From assembly GCA_016868915.1 (NCBI GenBank), contig VGFL01000011.1, positions 1 to 45,177 of the forward strand: 45,177 nucleotides of DNA. The letters run 5' to 3'. Below the pieces are notes generated by a model. That model saw nothing but the letters and a program-made list of their open reading frames with translations, was not told where the DNA came from and ran no database searches. Shown piece after piece: positions 36,380-44,014 of the stretch. The stretch is from Bacteroidota bacterium (GTDB lineage: Bacteria; Bacteroidota; Bacteroidia; Flavobacteriales_D; Crocinitomicaceae). Within the stretch, counting starts at the first letter, position 1. Every line of letters begins with the position of its first letter. The translations under genes and the position numbers were made by a program.

Positions 36380-36898
36380 TTATTTTTTATTGATTGCTGC
36401 AGCATCTAGTTTAAGGAGCTCTACCAAAACCTCTGCTGTAATATCCATACCGCCGTTAGTGTAAAGCATATTTGAACCATCTATTACGTAATTTAATTTT
36501 TTTCTATCTGCAACTATTTCAACGGCTTGTCTAACCCGGTCAAAAATAGGCTGATTTAATTCTTGTGCTCGTAGTTGCAATTCATTTTGAATAGTTTGTT
36601 CTCTTTCTTGAATTCGTTGACCTAACCCCATCAGATTCGCTTCTCTTGATTTTATAATTGTAGGAGAAAGCGAACTTCTTTCTGTTTCTAATTTGGCTTG
36701 TGATTTTTGATACTCCTCATACATACCCCTTATCTCATCTCTAAATTCATCTTCAATGTCTTTAAGTTCTTTTAGCGCTAAATCTCTTGAAGGCATTGTG
36801 TCCAATAATTTTTGAGAATCCACATGCGCTACTTTAGATTGAGAAACAGCTAGATTAGTTACGAATAGTAAAGCTACGATTGAAAGTGTTTTTTTCAT
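36380..36898 (-). CDS. OmpH/Skp-family periplasmic chaperone
   Basis: 172 aa. A signal peptide (MKKTLSIVALLFVTNLAVSQ) is followed by VAHVDSQKLLDTMPSRDLALKEL, a long charged helical region likely to form the Skp coiled-coil tentacles (~residues 45-120), and a C-terminal strand (LNYVIDGSNMLYTNGGMDIT). Skp binds unfolded outer-membrane proteins on their way to BamA. It is the second of two adjacent homologues, starting 6 bases after the first one ends, next to bamA. Confidence 0.92.
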   Translation of the reverse strand: MKKTLSIVALLFVTNLAVSQSKVAHVDSQKLLDTMPSRDLALKELKDIEDEFRDEIRGMYEEYQKSQAKLETERSSLSPTIIKSREANLMGLGQRIQEREQTIQNELQLRAQELNQPIFDRVRQAVEIVADRKKLNYVIDGSNMLYTNGGMDITAEVLVELLKLDAAAINKK

Positions 36899-36904
36899 TT
36901 TTTT

Positions 36905-37426
36905 TTATTTAATTGATATACCCATTTCTTTTAAAACATCATTACTTAAGTCAAACTTTGTTTCTGCATAAACCAAGTTACTTTGATTGGCTTTGTCAAA
37001 AACAAAAGAATATCCTTTTTTCTGAGCTACTTTCTGCATAGCTTCAAAAACTTTGTCTTGAATTGGCTTGATTAATTCTTGTCTTTTTTGAAAATAATCT
37101 CCATTCACTCCAAAGTGCGAGGTTTGCACTTTTACAGCAGCTTGCTCAAGTTTTGTTATTTCCTCAGAGCGTTTATTTTTTTCTTCTTCAGGGAGCAAAA
37201 CCTCTTCTTTAGCAAAATTATCTTTTTTTGTTTTAAGAGTTGTATACAACTCATCAATTTCTTTTGTCCAACGATCCGCTAACTTATCCAATTTCTCTTT
37301 TGAATCTTGGTATTCAGGCATTTTTTTCAAAATATAGTCTGAATCTATGTACCCATATTTTTGTCCATTGGCAAAGTATGTGCCAAACAAAATTAATAAT
37401 ACCAGTAAATATCTTCCTGTTTTCAT
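36905..37426 (-). CDS. OmpH/Skp-family periplasmic chaperone
   Basis: 173 aa from the ATG at 37426; another ATG lies two codons upstream at 37432. The signal peptide ends near Ala-Asn-Gly-Gln. The mature protein starts YGYIDSDYILKKMPEY, has a Lys/Glu-rich helical core (~residues 40-125), and ends with YSFVFDKANQSNLVYAE and DVLKEMGI. This is the usual layout of the first OmpH protein after bamA in Bacteroidota. It lies 10-16 bases after the bamA stop and should deliver barrel proteins to BamA. Confidence 0.92.
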   Translation of the reverse strand: MKTGRYLLVLLILFGTYFANGQKYGYIDSDYILKKMPEYQDSKEKLDKLADRWTKEIDELYTTLKTKKDNFAKEEVLLPEEEKNKRSEEITKLEQAAVKVQTSHFGVNGDYFQKRQELIKPIQDKVFEAMQKVAQKKGYSFVFDKANQSNLVYAETKFDLSNDVLKEMGISIK

Positions 37427-37442
37427 AATCAATCTATTAATT

Positions 37443-40001
37443 CTATAATTCTCCTAAATTCATACCAATGGTAAAGGTAAGCTTTGGATAAAAGCCTTTT
37501 GTACTGATAGAGGAATCAGAAGCTTTTCCAAATCCTTCTGACCAATAATCCAATTTATTAAACCCTAACCCGTAATCTAAGCCAAGCATTCCAAACATAG
37601 GTAAAAATACTCTAATCCCAACACCTGCAGTTTTCTTAACGTTAAATGGATTAAATTTCTGAAAATTCGGAAAGGTATTTCCTGCTTCCGCAAATACCAT
37701 AGCATAGAACGTAGCTGAAGGATTTAATGAAATTGGATATCTTAACTCAAGTGTATATTTGGCAATAATTGGGTCGCCACCAAAGCTTGAAATAGACTGA
37801 TCTTCGTATCCTCTTAATGCAATGATTTCGCGACCTCCGATTTGCCCGATTCCAGTTAAACCACTTCCCCCCATAGAAAATCTATCAAATGGCGTTACAC
37901 CTTTCGATTTATTATATGCCCCCATAAATCCAAATCCAAAGCGCGGCATTAAAACAAGTTTTTTGTCTGGTGTCAAGGGTAAATACCATTCTCCGGTAAA
38001 TTTAATTTTAAAATATTCAAGGTATTTGTATCGTTCTTGAGATGATGAATTTGTGTAGTCTCTGTCTTCAAAAAGGGAATAAGGAAAGCTTCCTTTTAAA
38101 GATAAAAGGAAATTAGACCCGCTTTGAGGATATATAGGCGCACTAACTGAGCTACGTTGCAATGTGTATTTTAAAGCGATATCATTTGCATATCCTTTTG
38201 TGAGATTGGGAAAAACAGTATAATTCAACACATCATAATATTGATAGCTTAATTCATAAGAATTCATAAAATAGTCATCTGGCCATTTCAGTCTTTTTTG
38301 CAATGAGATGCCAGTTCCGGTTATCCCAACCCCCGAATATGAAGGATTACTTCGCAAGAATCTTCCATTTGAAATTGCAGTGTGATTTATCCAATAGGAT
38401 AATGAAGTAGGCTTTTTACCACCTAACCAAGGTTCAGTAAATGAAAATGTATAACTCTGAAAGAAGGTCCCATTTGATTGAGCTCGAATAGATAAACGTT
38501 GACCATCACCGCCGGGAAGAGGAGACCAAGCCTCTTTTTTGAAAATCTTTTTGGTTGAGAAGTTATTAAAAGTTAATCCTAAAGTTCCAATAATTCTTGG
38601 CCCTGTATTGACTCCGGCGCCACCATATCCCCCAGAAAGCTCAATTTGATCGGACGATTTTTCTTCAACGACGTATTCTATATCGACCGTCCCCTTTTCT
38701 GGATTTGGCATAGGATTCACCTGAAAGGCCTGATCATTGAAAAACCCCAATTGTGAGAGCTCTCTTTGTGTTCGCATGATATCGGCCTTATTAAATAGGT
38801 CGCCCGGTTTGGTTCTTATTTCACGAATAATTACATGGTCGCTTGTTTTTGTATTTCCACGAACCGTAATGGTTCCATTGCGAGCCTCTTTCCCTTCAAT
38901 TATTCTAATTTGATAATTAATGTAGTTTTTGTTTACATTTGTTTCAATGGGGAAAACATTAAAAAATAAATGCCCCCGATCCATGTACAGAGAAGAAATA
39001 TCTCTTCCTTCCGGACTTCCGTTAAGGCGGGTTTGAAGTAGAGTTTTATTAAATAAGTCTCCTTTTTTAATGCCCAAAATAGTATCAAGATAACTTGATC
39101 TATATTTTGTATTGCCAATCCATTCTATATCGCCAAAATAGAATTTTTCGCCTTCATTTATTACAATTTGAATGATTAAATTTTTGGCATCTAGTTTATA
39201 CACAGTATCATGAATAATTTCGGCGTCGCGAAGCCCAATTTTATTGTATTTGGACAAGAGTAATTCTTTATCCTTTTCAAAGGAGGACTGGGTAAATTTA
39301 GAGCGATTAAAAATAGTAAAAATTCCGCGTTGCTTTGTGTCTTTCATTGCCCATTTGAGCTTCCAATTTGGGACTGAAGAGTTTCCTGTTATATTAATTT
39401 TTTTAATGCCTATTTTTAGGCCTTTTTTAATATTAATTCGAAAAAGTTCAGCATTATTTATTAGACTGTCTTTTTCTCTACTTATAAAGACCTCTACTCC
39501 GTAAAAGCCCTTTTCTCGAAAATAGCCCCTTATTTTATTATTGGTTTGGAAAACTAGATTTTCGGTAATTGTCTTTCCGGAAAAAAGGGCAATTTCTTCC
39601 CTGATTTTGTCAGCTTCTCGCCGATTAATTCCTGAAAACATAAAGCGAGAAAGCTTTGGCAAAGGGCTTAATTTTATTATTAAATATACGGTTCCTGCTC
39701 GTTCTTTTTCTACTTCAATTTGAATATCAGAAAAAAGTTCTTCTTTCCACAAAGATTTAATTGCATTAGAAATTGATTCGCCGGGAATTTTAATCTTTTC
39801 TCCAATTCGGAAACCAGAAATAAGTATTATACCTTTATGGTCGAAATTATCTGCTCCTTGAACACGAATCCCACCAATTTCAAATTCTTCAGGGCTTAAA
39901 AAGTTAAAACGGGCACTACTGTCTTCAATTGTTATAATTTTTTGAGCATGAACGGCATTAACAGCGCACAAAAAAAAAGTTAGAAAGAGTAATATCCTCA
40001 T
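37443..40001 (-). CDS. bamA: Outer membrane protein assembly factor BamA
   Basis: 852 aa. A signal peptide (MRILLFLTFFLCAVNAVHAQ) precedes about five POTRA domains (to ~residue 430; for example IRVQGADNFDHKGI, RNGTITVRGNTKTSDHVIIREI, and LSQLGFFNDQAF). The rest is the Omp85 barrel with GGYGGAGVN, RFSMGGSGLTG and REIIALRGYEDQSIS, the conserved loop-6 RGY region. BamA inserts barrel proteins into the outer membrane. It follows uppS by two bases and is followed by the two OmpH genes, so all are probably one transcript. Confidence 0.96.
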   Translation of the reverse strand: MRILLFLTFFLCAVNAVHAQKIITIEDSSARFNFLSPEEFEIGGIRVQGADNFDHKGIILISGFRIGEKIKIPGESISNAIKSLWKEELFSDIQIEVEKERAGTVYLIIKLSPLPKLSRFMFSGINRREADKIREEIALFSGKTITENLVFQTNNKIRGYFREKGFYGVEVFISREKDSLINNAELFRINIKKGLKIGIKKINITGNSSVPNWKLKWAMKDTKQRGIFTIFNRSKFTQSSFEKDKELLLSKYNKIGLRDAEIIHDTVYKLDAKNLIIQIVINEGEKFYFGDIEWIGNTKYRSSYLDTILGIKKGDLFNKTLLQTRLNGSPEGRDISSLYMDRGHLFFNVFPIETNVNKNYINYQIRIIEGKEARNGTITVRGNTKTSDHVIIREIRTKPGDLFNKADIMRTQRELSQLGFFNDQAFQVNPMPNPEKGTVDIEYVVEEKSSDQIELSGGYGGAGVNTGPRIIGTLGLTFNNFSTKKIFKKEAWSPLPGGDGQRLSIRAQSNGTFFQSYTFSFTEPWLGGKKPTSLSYWINHTAISNGRFLRSNPSYSGVGITGTGISLQKRLKWPDDYFMNSYELSYQYYDVLNYTVFPNLTKGYANDIALKYTLQRSSVSAPIYPQSGSNFLLSLKGSFPYSLFEDRDYTNSSSQERYKYLEYFKIKFTGEWYLPLTPDKKLVLMPRFGFGFMGAYNKSKGVTPFDRFSMGGSGLTGIGQIGGREIIALRGYEDQSISSFGGDPIIAKYTLELRYPISLNPSATFYAMVFAEAGNTFPNFQKFNPFNVKKTAGVGIRVFLPMFGMLGLDYGLGFNKLDYWSEGFGKASDSSISTKGFYPKLTFTIGMNLGEL

Positions 40002-40003
40002 AG

Positions 40004-40747
40004 TTAATCTTCAATTTGTTCAGAAACTAAGCCAAATCTACGCTCGCGATTTTGATAATCCTGCACGGCCTGTAAAAAATGCTCTCCCCTGAATTCAGGC
40101 CAAAAAACGTTTGTAAAATGGAATTCGGTATATGCAATTTGCCATAGAAGAAAGTTGCTAATTCTATTTTCTCCACTTGTTCTGATAAGAAGTTCCGGAT
40201 CTGGAATATCTTTTGTTGAGAGAAAACGTTCAAAAACACGTTCGTTTAATTCATCAGCCATTAATTTGTGATGTTCAATTTCAAATGCAATAGACTTAAG
40301 TGCTTGAATAATTTCCCATCGTGCACTGTAGTTTAAGGCAAGTATTAATGTCAATGATTTATTTTTTTTCGTTTTTTCTTTTGCCCAACTCAAACTTTTT
40401 TGACAATCAATTGGCAACTTCGAAACGTCTCCAATTGTTACTAATCGAATATCATTTTCGTCAAGCTCATCAACTTCGTTGGCAATAGACCGAACAAGAA
40501 GATCCATTAAGGCATCAACCTCGTCTTTTGGACGATTCCAATTCTCGGTAGAGAATGCATAGAGGGTAAGAAATTTAATACCAAGCTCCTTTGCTTTACG
40601 GATTGTACTTCGAACAGATTCGACCCCAGAAGTGTGACCAAATAAGCGATCTTGACCTTGTTGTTTCGCCCACCGCCCATTACCATCCATAATGATTGCA
40701 ACATGCTTTGGAATATTATTCTTATCGATGGGTAATTTATTACTCAT
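40004..40747 (-). CDS. uppS: Isoprenyl transferase (undecaprenyl diphosphate synthase type)
   Basis: 247 aa. The cis-prenyltransferase signature is HVAIIMDGNGRWAKQQG with the catalytic Asp21, followed by LYAFSTENWNRP and the C-terminal DPELLIRTSGENRISNFLLWQIAYTEFHF. It builds the C55 lipid carrier used for peptidoglycan and polysaccharide precursors. It heads the operon uppS-bamA-ompH-ompH-trx. A small palindromic hairpin lies 28 bases upstream of its start. Confidence 0.96.
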   Translation of the reverse strand: MSNKLPIDKNNIPKHVAIIMDGNGRWAKQQGQDRLFGHTSGVESVRSTIRKAKELGIKFLTLYAFSTENWNRPKDEVDALMDLLVRSIANEVDELDENDIRLVTIGDVSKLPIDCQKSLSWAKEKTKKNKSLTLILALNYSARWEIIQALKSIAFEIEHHKLMADELNERVFERFLSTKDIPDPELLIRTSGENRISNFLLWQIAYTEFHFTNVFWPEFRGEHFLQAVQDYQNRERRFGLVSEQIED

Positions 40748-40775
40748 GAGCTATTAAAACGACACGAATGATTTT

Positions 40776-40795
40776 TTCGTATTTAGGAATACGAA
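40776..40795. promoter_or_regulatory. Perfect 8-bp hairpin/palindrome upstream of uppS
   Basis: TTCGTATT, loop TAGG, AATACGAA. It starts 28 bases before the uppS ATG and lies far from the end of the upstream gene. No T-tract follows on the minus strand, so it is not a typical terminator for that gene. It could be an operator or leader structure. The remaining gap (40748-40970) is AT-rich and shows no gene. Confidence 0.45.
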
Positions 40796-40970
40796 TTTAG
40801 TGAATTTAAATTTTTTAGTAAAATTCTACAAGGAATTACTCCAAAATAATTTTTTAAAATTGATTCTGCCAATAGGGGGATTATTTTATTAAATACGCGA
40901 TAAATACAGCTGTAGAATTAGAAAACGAAAATAAAGAGTGTATTAATTAAAATACAAAGGTTATAAAGCC

Positions 40971-42137
40971 TCAATTTTTTAATCGCTGAGTAGGTTGCCA
41001 CACGCTTGACTTTACCCCGTTTAAGTACTTAAAAAATCCAATTAATAGGGCTAAGTTCATATTGTAAAAATGGGCAACAAATAAAACAGGTTTTATTTTC
41101 TTTACAACCGGAATCATTGAAGGGGTTAAAAACAAAACGGCCTGAAGTACGCATAGGTAGGAAAACCAAATATTGTAAAAGATTAAAGCAAGGGAACAAA
41201 TAAAAGCGCCTATGAGTAAGAACGGGGTAAGCCAACGTAAAATTTTATGAGAAAGAAAAGCAAAAGACACAGGGCTCCAAAAAGGCCATAGTAAAGATTT
41301 AAAGGCGATTAAATTTTGAAAGTTGCCTATGGAAATTCTTATTTTTCTTTTGAATTCCTCGGCTGACTCAACTGGAAGATCTTCATAAACAATTGCTTCA
41401 TCATCAAATAATACCTCCCCTTTGTTTTTGATAACGCTCATGGTAATAAAAAAATCGTCCATGAAGAAGTTTTTAGGAACAGGGGTGTAATTTTCTCTTC
41501 TGATTGCATAACAGCCACCTTCAGCCCCAATTACAAAACCCCAAGTATTACTTTCTTTTAGCTTGATTAAATTTTCCAGGTGGATATATTTTTTTTCGAG
41601 TCCCTGAATTTGAACATCCTGCGCTGAAGTTTTAATGATTTTAGCGCAAACTTGCTTAGTTTTAGAATTTGAAAAATGTCGGACTAAATGAGTAATAGTG
41701 TCTTTGGTAAAGAATACATTTGCATCGGTTAAAATTAAAATTTCATCCTGACATTCACTTGCTAAGTTGTTAATTATAAGCGCTTTACCGGACCTTTTTT
41801 GAAATATTTTCAGGTGAATATTAGGGTGCTTTTTTTTAAAAGAAGTAATTAGTTCATTCGTTTTGTCAGTTGAAGCATCAGATCCAACATAAATATTTAT
41901 TTTGTCTAAGGGATAATCTGAATCGAGAATACTTTGGATTTTTTTAGCAATTACATTTTCCTCATTATATGCGGCGATGATTACCCCAATATTATAAGAA
42001 TTATTTTTAATTGGAGGAGTTTTTTTATCTGCGCCAACTAAAATTAATGCAGCCGGATAAATCAAATAAGTTTGTAAAATTCCCAAGACACAAAGCGCTG
42101 TAAAAAGATATAATCCAATTTCTATCATCATTTCCAT
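40971..42137 (-). CDS. Membrane-bound family 2 glycosyltransferase
   Basis: 388 aa from the first ATG; ATGs at codons 3 and 4 are alternatives. One N-terminal membrane segment (~6-27) is followed by the GT-A domain: VIIAAYNEENVI, the nucleotide-binding GSDAST (85-90), the metal-binding TDAN (137-140), GAEGGCYAIRRE, and MDDF (226-229). RKIRISIGNFQNL (264-276) resembles the QxxRW-type region of processive transferases. Three or four membrane segments fill the C-terminus. It probably makes or extends a surface polysaccharide or glycolipid at the inner membrane. No partner genes are adjacent. Confidence 0.9.
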   Translation of the reverse strand: MEMMIEIGLYLFTALCVLGILQTYLIYPAALILVGADKKTPPIKNNSYNIGVIIAAYNEENVIAKKIQSILDSDYPLDKINIYVGSDASTDKTNELITSFKKKHPNIHLKIFQKRSGKALIINNLASECQDEILILTDANVFFTKDTITHLVRHFSNSKTKQVCAKIIKTSAQDVQIQGLEKKYIHLENLIKLKESNTWGFVIGAEGGCYAIRRENYTPVPKNFFMDDFFITMSVIKNKGEVLFDDEAIVYEDLPVESAEEFKRKIRISIGNFQNLIAFKSLLWPFWSPVSFAFLSHKILRWLTPFLLIGAFICSLALIFYNIWFSYLCVLQAVLFLTPSMIPVVKKIKPVLFVAHFYNMNLALLIGFFKYLNGVKSSVWQPTQRLKN

Positions 42138-42222
42138 TCTGGCCTGTCAAAGCTAAACAATTTAATTAACCCTAAAAAATGACAACATCCGTAATAATGA
42201 AAAAACTACTTTCTAATTGAAA

Positions 42223-43140
42223 TTAAAATAATACCGTACCATCAAGATTCCAAGATGCTTGAACGGGAATATTTAGCCAATTAAGCATGGTAGGTAAAAG
42301 ATCCACGCTATTTACAATTGGTATTTGAACGGGACCATTCATTCCCGGTTTTCTTAAAATTGACCAAACATATCTCGTTTGTGTTAAATCGTATTGATTT
42401 CCATGGCCCGTCCCTTCCCCGCCATGATCCGTTGAGATTACAACCAACCATTCTTCGTTATACAAGGATTCGCGTTGAGCAATGGTCATCATAATTTCAG
42501 ACAAATAGGCGTCAGAAACTGAAATCGCATCTAAATATGCTTGATTCGTTGGCGAAAATCCACTATCGTGACCAAAAGCATCTGGGTTGTCAAAATGAAG
42601 TGCCATGATGTCCGGTGAACAGGAATTCATTAAACGAATGGCATCATCTTTAACATCTCTGTCGGTATCAAAGCGCTGGGCATAATTTTCCAGTTCTGTA
42701 ATTCTTAAAAAATCATCCCAGTTACTAAGAGTTGCCACGCTTAAATTGGGTTTAACCTGTTTTGCCAAGGTGAAAATATCTGCGTACGTCTTGTAATTAT
42801 TTGACGAAAAGGTGTTGTTGGTCAATCCGTGTTTTGCAGGCCATACCCCGTGTAAAATGGTTGACCAGCCAGGAACACTAACTGTATGTTCTCCTCGATC
42901 TGTTGACCAGTTGTAATAAGAATGAATCAACAAACTATCAATACAAGGCGTTTGGGCGGCAATTAGAGCATCCGTTCTGACCCCATCCCAACCAATGAAA
43001 AGAACTTTTCTAATAGGTTCGCTCCCTAAAACACAATCTGTTCGTATCTCCTTTTTTGGTTGAAATTTATCGCCACAAGAAGATGATAAACCAACAATGA
43101 AGGATAAGAAAAGAAATAATTTAATTTTTTTAACTGCCAC
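42223..43140 (-). CDS. Lipoprotein of the alkaline phosphatase / phosphodiesterase-nucleotide pyrophosphatase superfamily
   Basis: 305 aa from a GTG; no ATG lies before the signal peptide. The lipobox is LSSSC (Cys22). The fold is shown by LFIGWDGVRTDAL (metal-binding Asp52), TVSVPGWSTILHGVWPAKHG, where Ser88 occupies the usual Thr/Ser nucleophile position, HFDNPDAFGHDSG (Asp184, His191) and STDHGGEGTGHG (Asp238, His239, His246). It should hydrolyse phosphomono- or diesters at the cell surface or in the periplasm. The substrate cannot be inferred. A 27-codon ORF ends five bases upstream of the GTG, and the weak start may depend on translation of that ORF. Confidence 0.85.
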   Translation of the reverse strand: MAVKKIKLFLFLSFIVGLSSSCGDKFQPKKEIRTDCVLGSEPIRKVLFIGWDGVRTDALIAAQTPCIDSLLIHSYYNWSTDRGEHTVSVPGWSTILHGVWPAKHGLTNNTFSSNNYKTYADIFTLAKQVKPNLSVATLSNWDDFLRITELENYAQRFDTDRDVKDDAIRLMNSCSPDIMALHFDNPDAFGHDSGFSPTNQAYLDAISVSDAYLSEIMMTIAQRESLYNEEWLVVISTDHGGEGTGHGNQYDLTQTRYVWSILRKPGMNGPVQIPIVNSVDLLPTMLNWLNIPVQASWNLDGTVLF

Positions 43141-43145
43141 TATAC

Positions 43146-43229
43146 TTATGCTAATCTTCTTTTAATTCTGCCTTCAGTTGATGGAGGACCTAGAGCTTCG
43201 TCTTTAGGATTATCCGAGTCATTGTTCAT
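43146..43229 (-). CDS. Candidate 27-aa small protein (overlapping ORF)
   Basis: ATG at 43229, TAA at 43146. The start overlaps the end of the beta-barrel gene in the sequence ATGAACAATGA, and the stop lies five bases before the GTG of the phosphodiesterase gene. The peptide has an acidic first half, a Leu-Gly-Pro-Pro-Ser turn, and a basic end (GRIKRRLA). There are no membrane segments. It may be a real small protein, or only a coupling ORF that carries ribosomes to the next weak start. I recognise no family. Confidence 0.4.
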   Translation of the reverse strand: MNNDSDNPKDEALGPPSTEGRIKRRLA

Positions 43230-43938
43230 AGTCAACATTAAAGCTAATGCCAATGCAAAACGGATTAATTGTTCGAGCGGCATCTTTTTTAAATAAAGAC
43301 GTTAAACTATACGTTCCATATACCCCTAAAGCTCCATATCCAATACGAACGGTTGCATCGAGATTTAACAAATTTGAATGAAATCTTTTATCGTCTCGCA
43401 TTTGGTTGTTAAACTTATCCCCATTGCTATATTTCCCGCGTAATTGATGGTTTGCATACATTCTCAAACCTCCTATGACACCTGCGGCAATACTAAATGA
43501 CTTAGCTTGTCTTGTCTTTGTGGAAAAATCTAGCAATAAAGGTACTTGAACAAACCCTTGATTAAATGTTGAATATTTGATTGAAGCTAAACTATCATAC
43601 AAGGTTGGATTTCCCGTTTGAAGTGAAATCGTACTGTCTGTTGAAACCATGGCATATTGATTTTGAAAAGTAATTGTTCTAAAATTACATCCTAGTCCTG
43701 TAGTTAACCCCAAATACTGTTTGAAAATCGGCAGTTTATACTCAACTACATTCAAACCAAAACTAGATGATTGTAAAATCTTGTTGCTCCACTCGTCAGA
43801 GCTATTTATGGAGACAAATCCAAAATCTAAGGATGCCCAGTTTGCATTCATTCTTTTATCTGAGGACTCTTGCGCTAATGCGGCGGTTGAAGTAAACAAA
43901 ATAATTCCCGCTACTCCTAATAAAATTACTTTTTTCAT
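43219..43938 (-). CDS. Outer-membrane beta-barrel protein (PorT/OmpW-like size)
   Basis: 239 aa. A signal peptide (ending TAALAQ) precedes alternating hydrophobic strands with aromatic ends, such as WASLDFGFVSIN, YLGLTTGLGCNFRTITF, VQVPLLLDFSTK, TVRIGYGALGVYGTYSLTSLF, and the terminal FCIGISFNVDYEQ. This is an 8-10 strand outer-membrane barrel of the type annotated as porin-family or outer-membrane beta-barrel protein in Bacteroidota. Function is unknown. Its 3' end overlaps the candidate 27-aa ORF by 11 bases. Confidence 0.75.
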   Translation of the reverse strand: MKKVILLGVAGIILFTSTAALAQESSDKRMNANWASLDFGFVSINSSDEWSNKILQSSSFGLNVVEYKLPIFKQYLGLTTGLGCNFRTITFQNQYAMVSTDSTISLQTGNPTLYDSLASIKYSTFNQGFVQVPLLLDFSTKTRQAKSFSIAAGVIGGLRMYANHQLRGKYSNGDKFNNQMRDDKRFHSNLLNLDATVRIGYGALGVYGTYSLTSLFKKDAARTINPFCIGISFNVDYEQ

Positions 43939-44014
43939 ACTTTCAATTTTAATAAGTTTAAAACTAAGTTATATATTTACTCACTTTTGATGTAATCTTA
44001 AAAGTAATTAACTA

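Noticed and set aside
43939-44014. Terminator hairpin between the two outer-membrane protein genes
   Set aside because: ACTTTT/AAAAGT arms can pair, but the loop is 11 bases and no T-tract follows on the transcribed strand.
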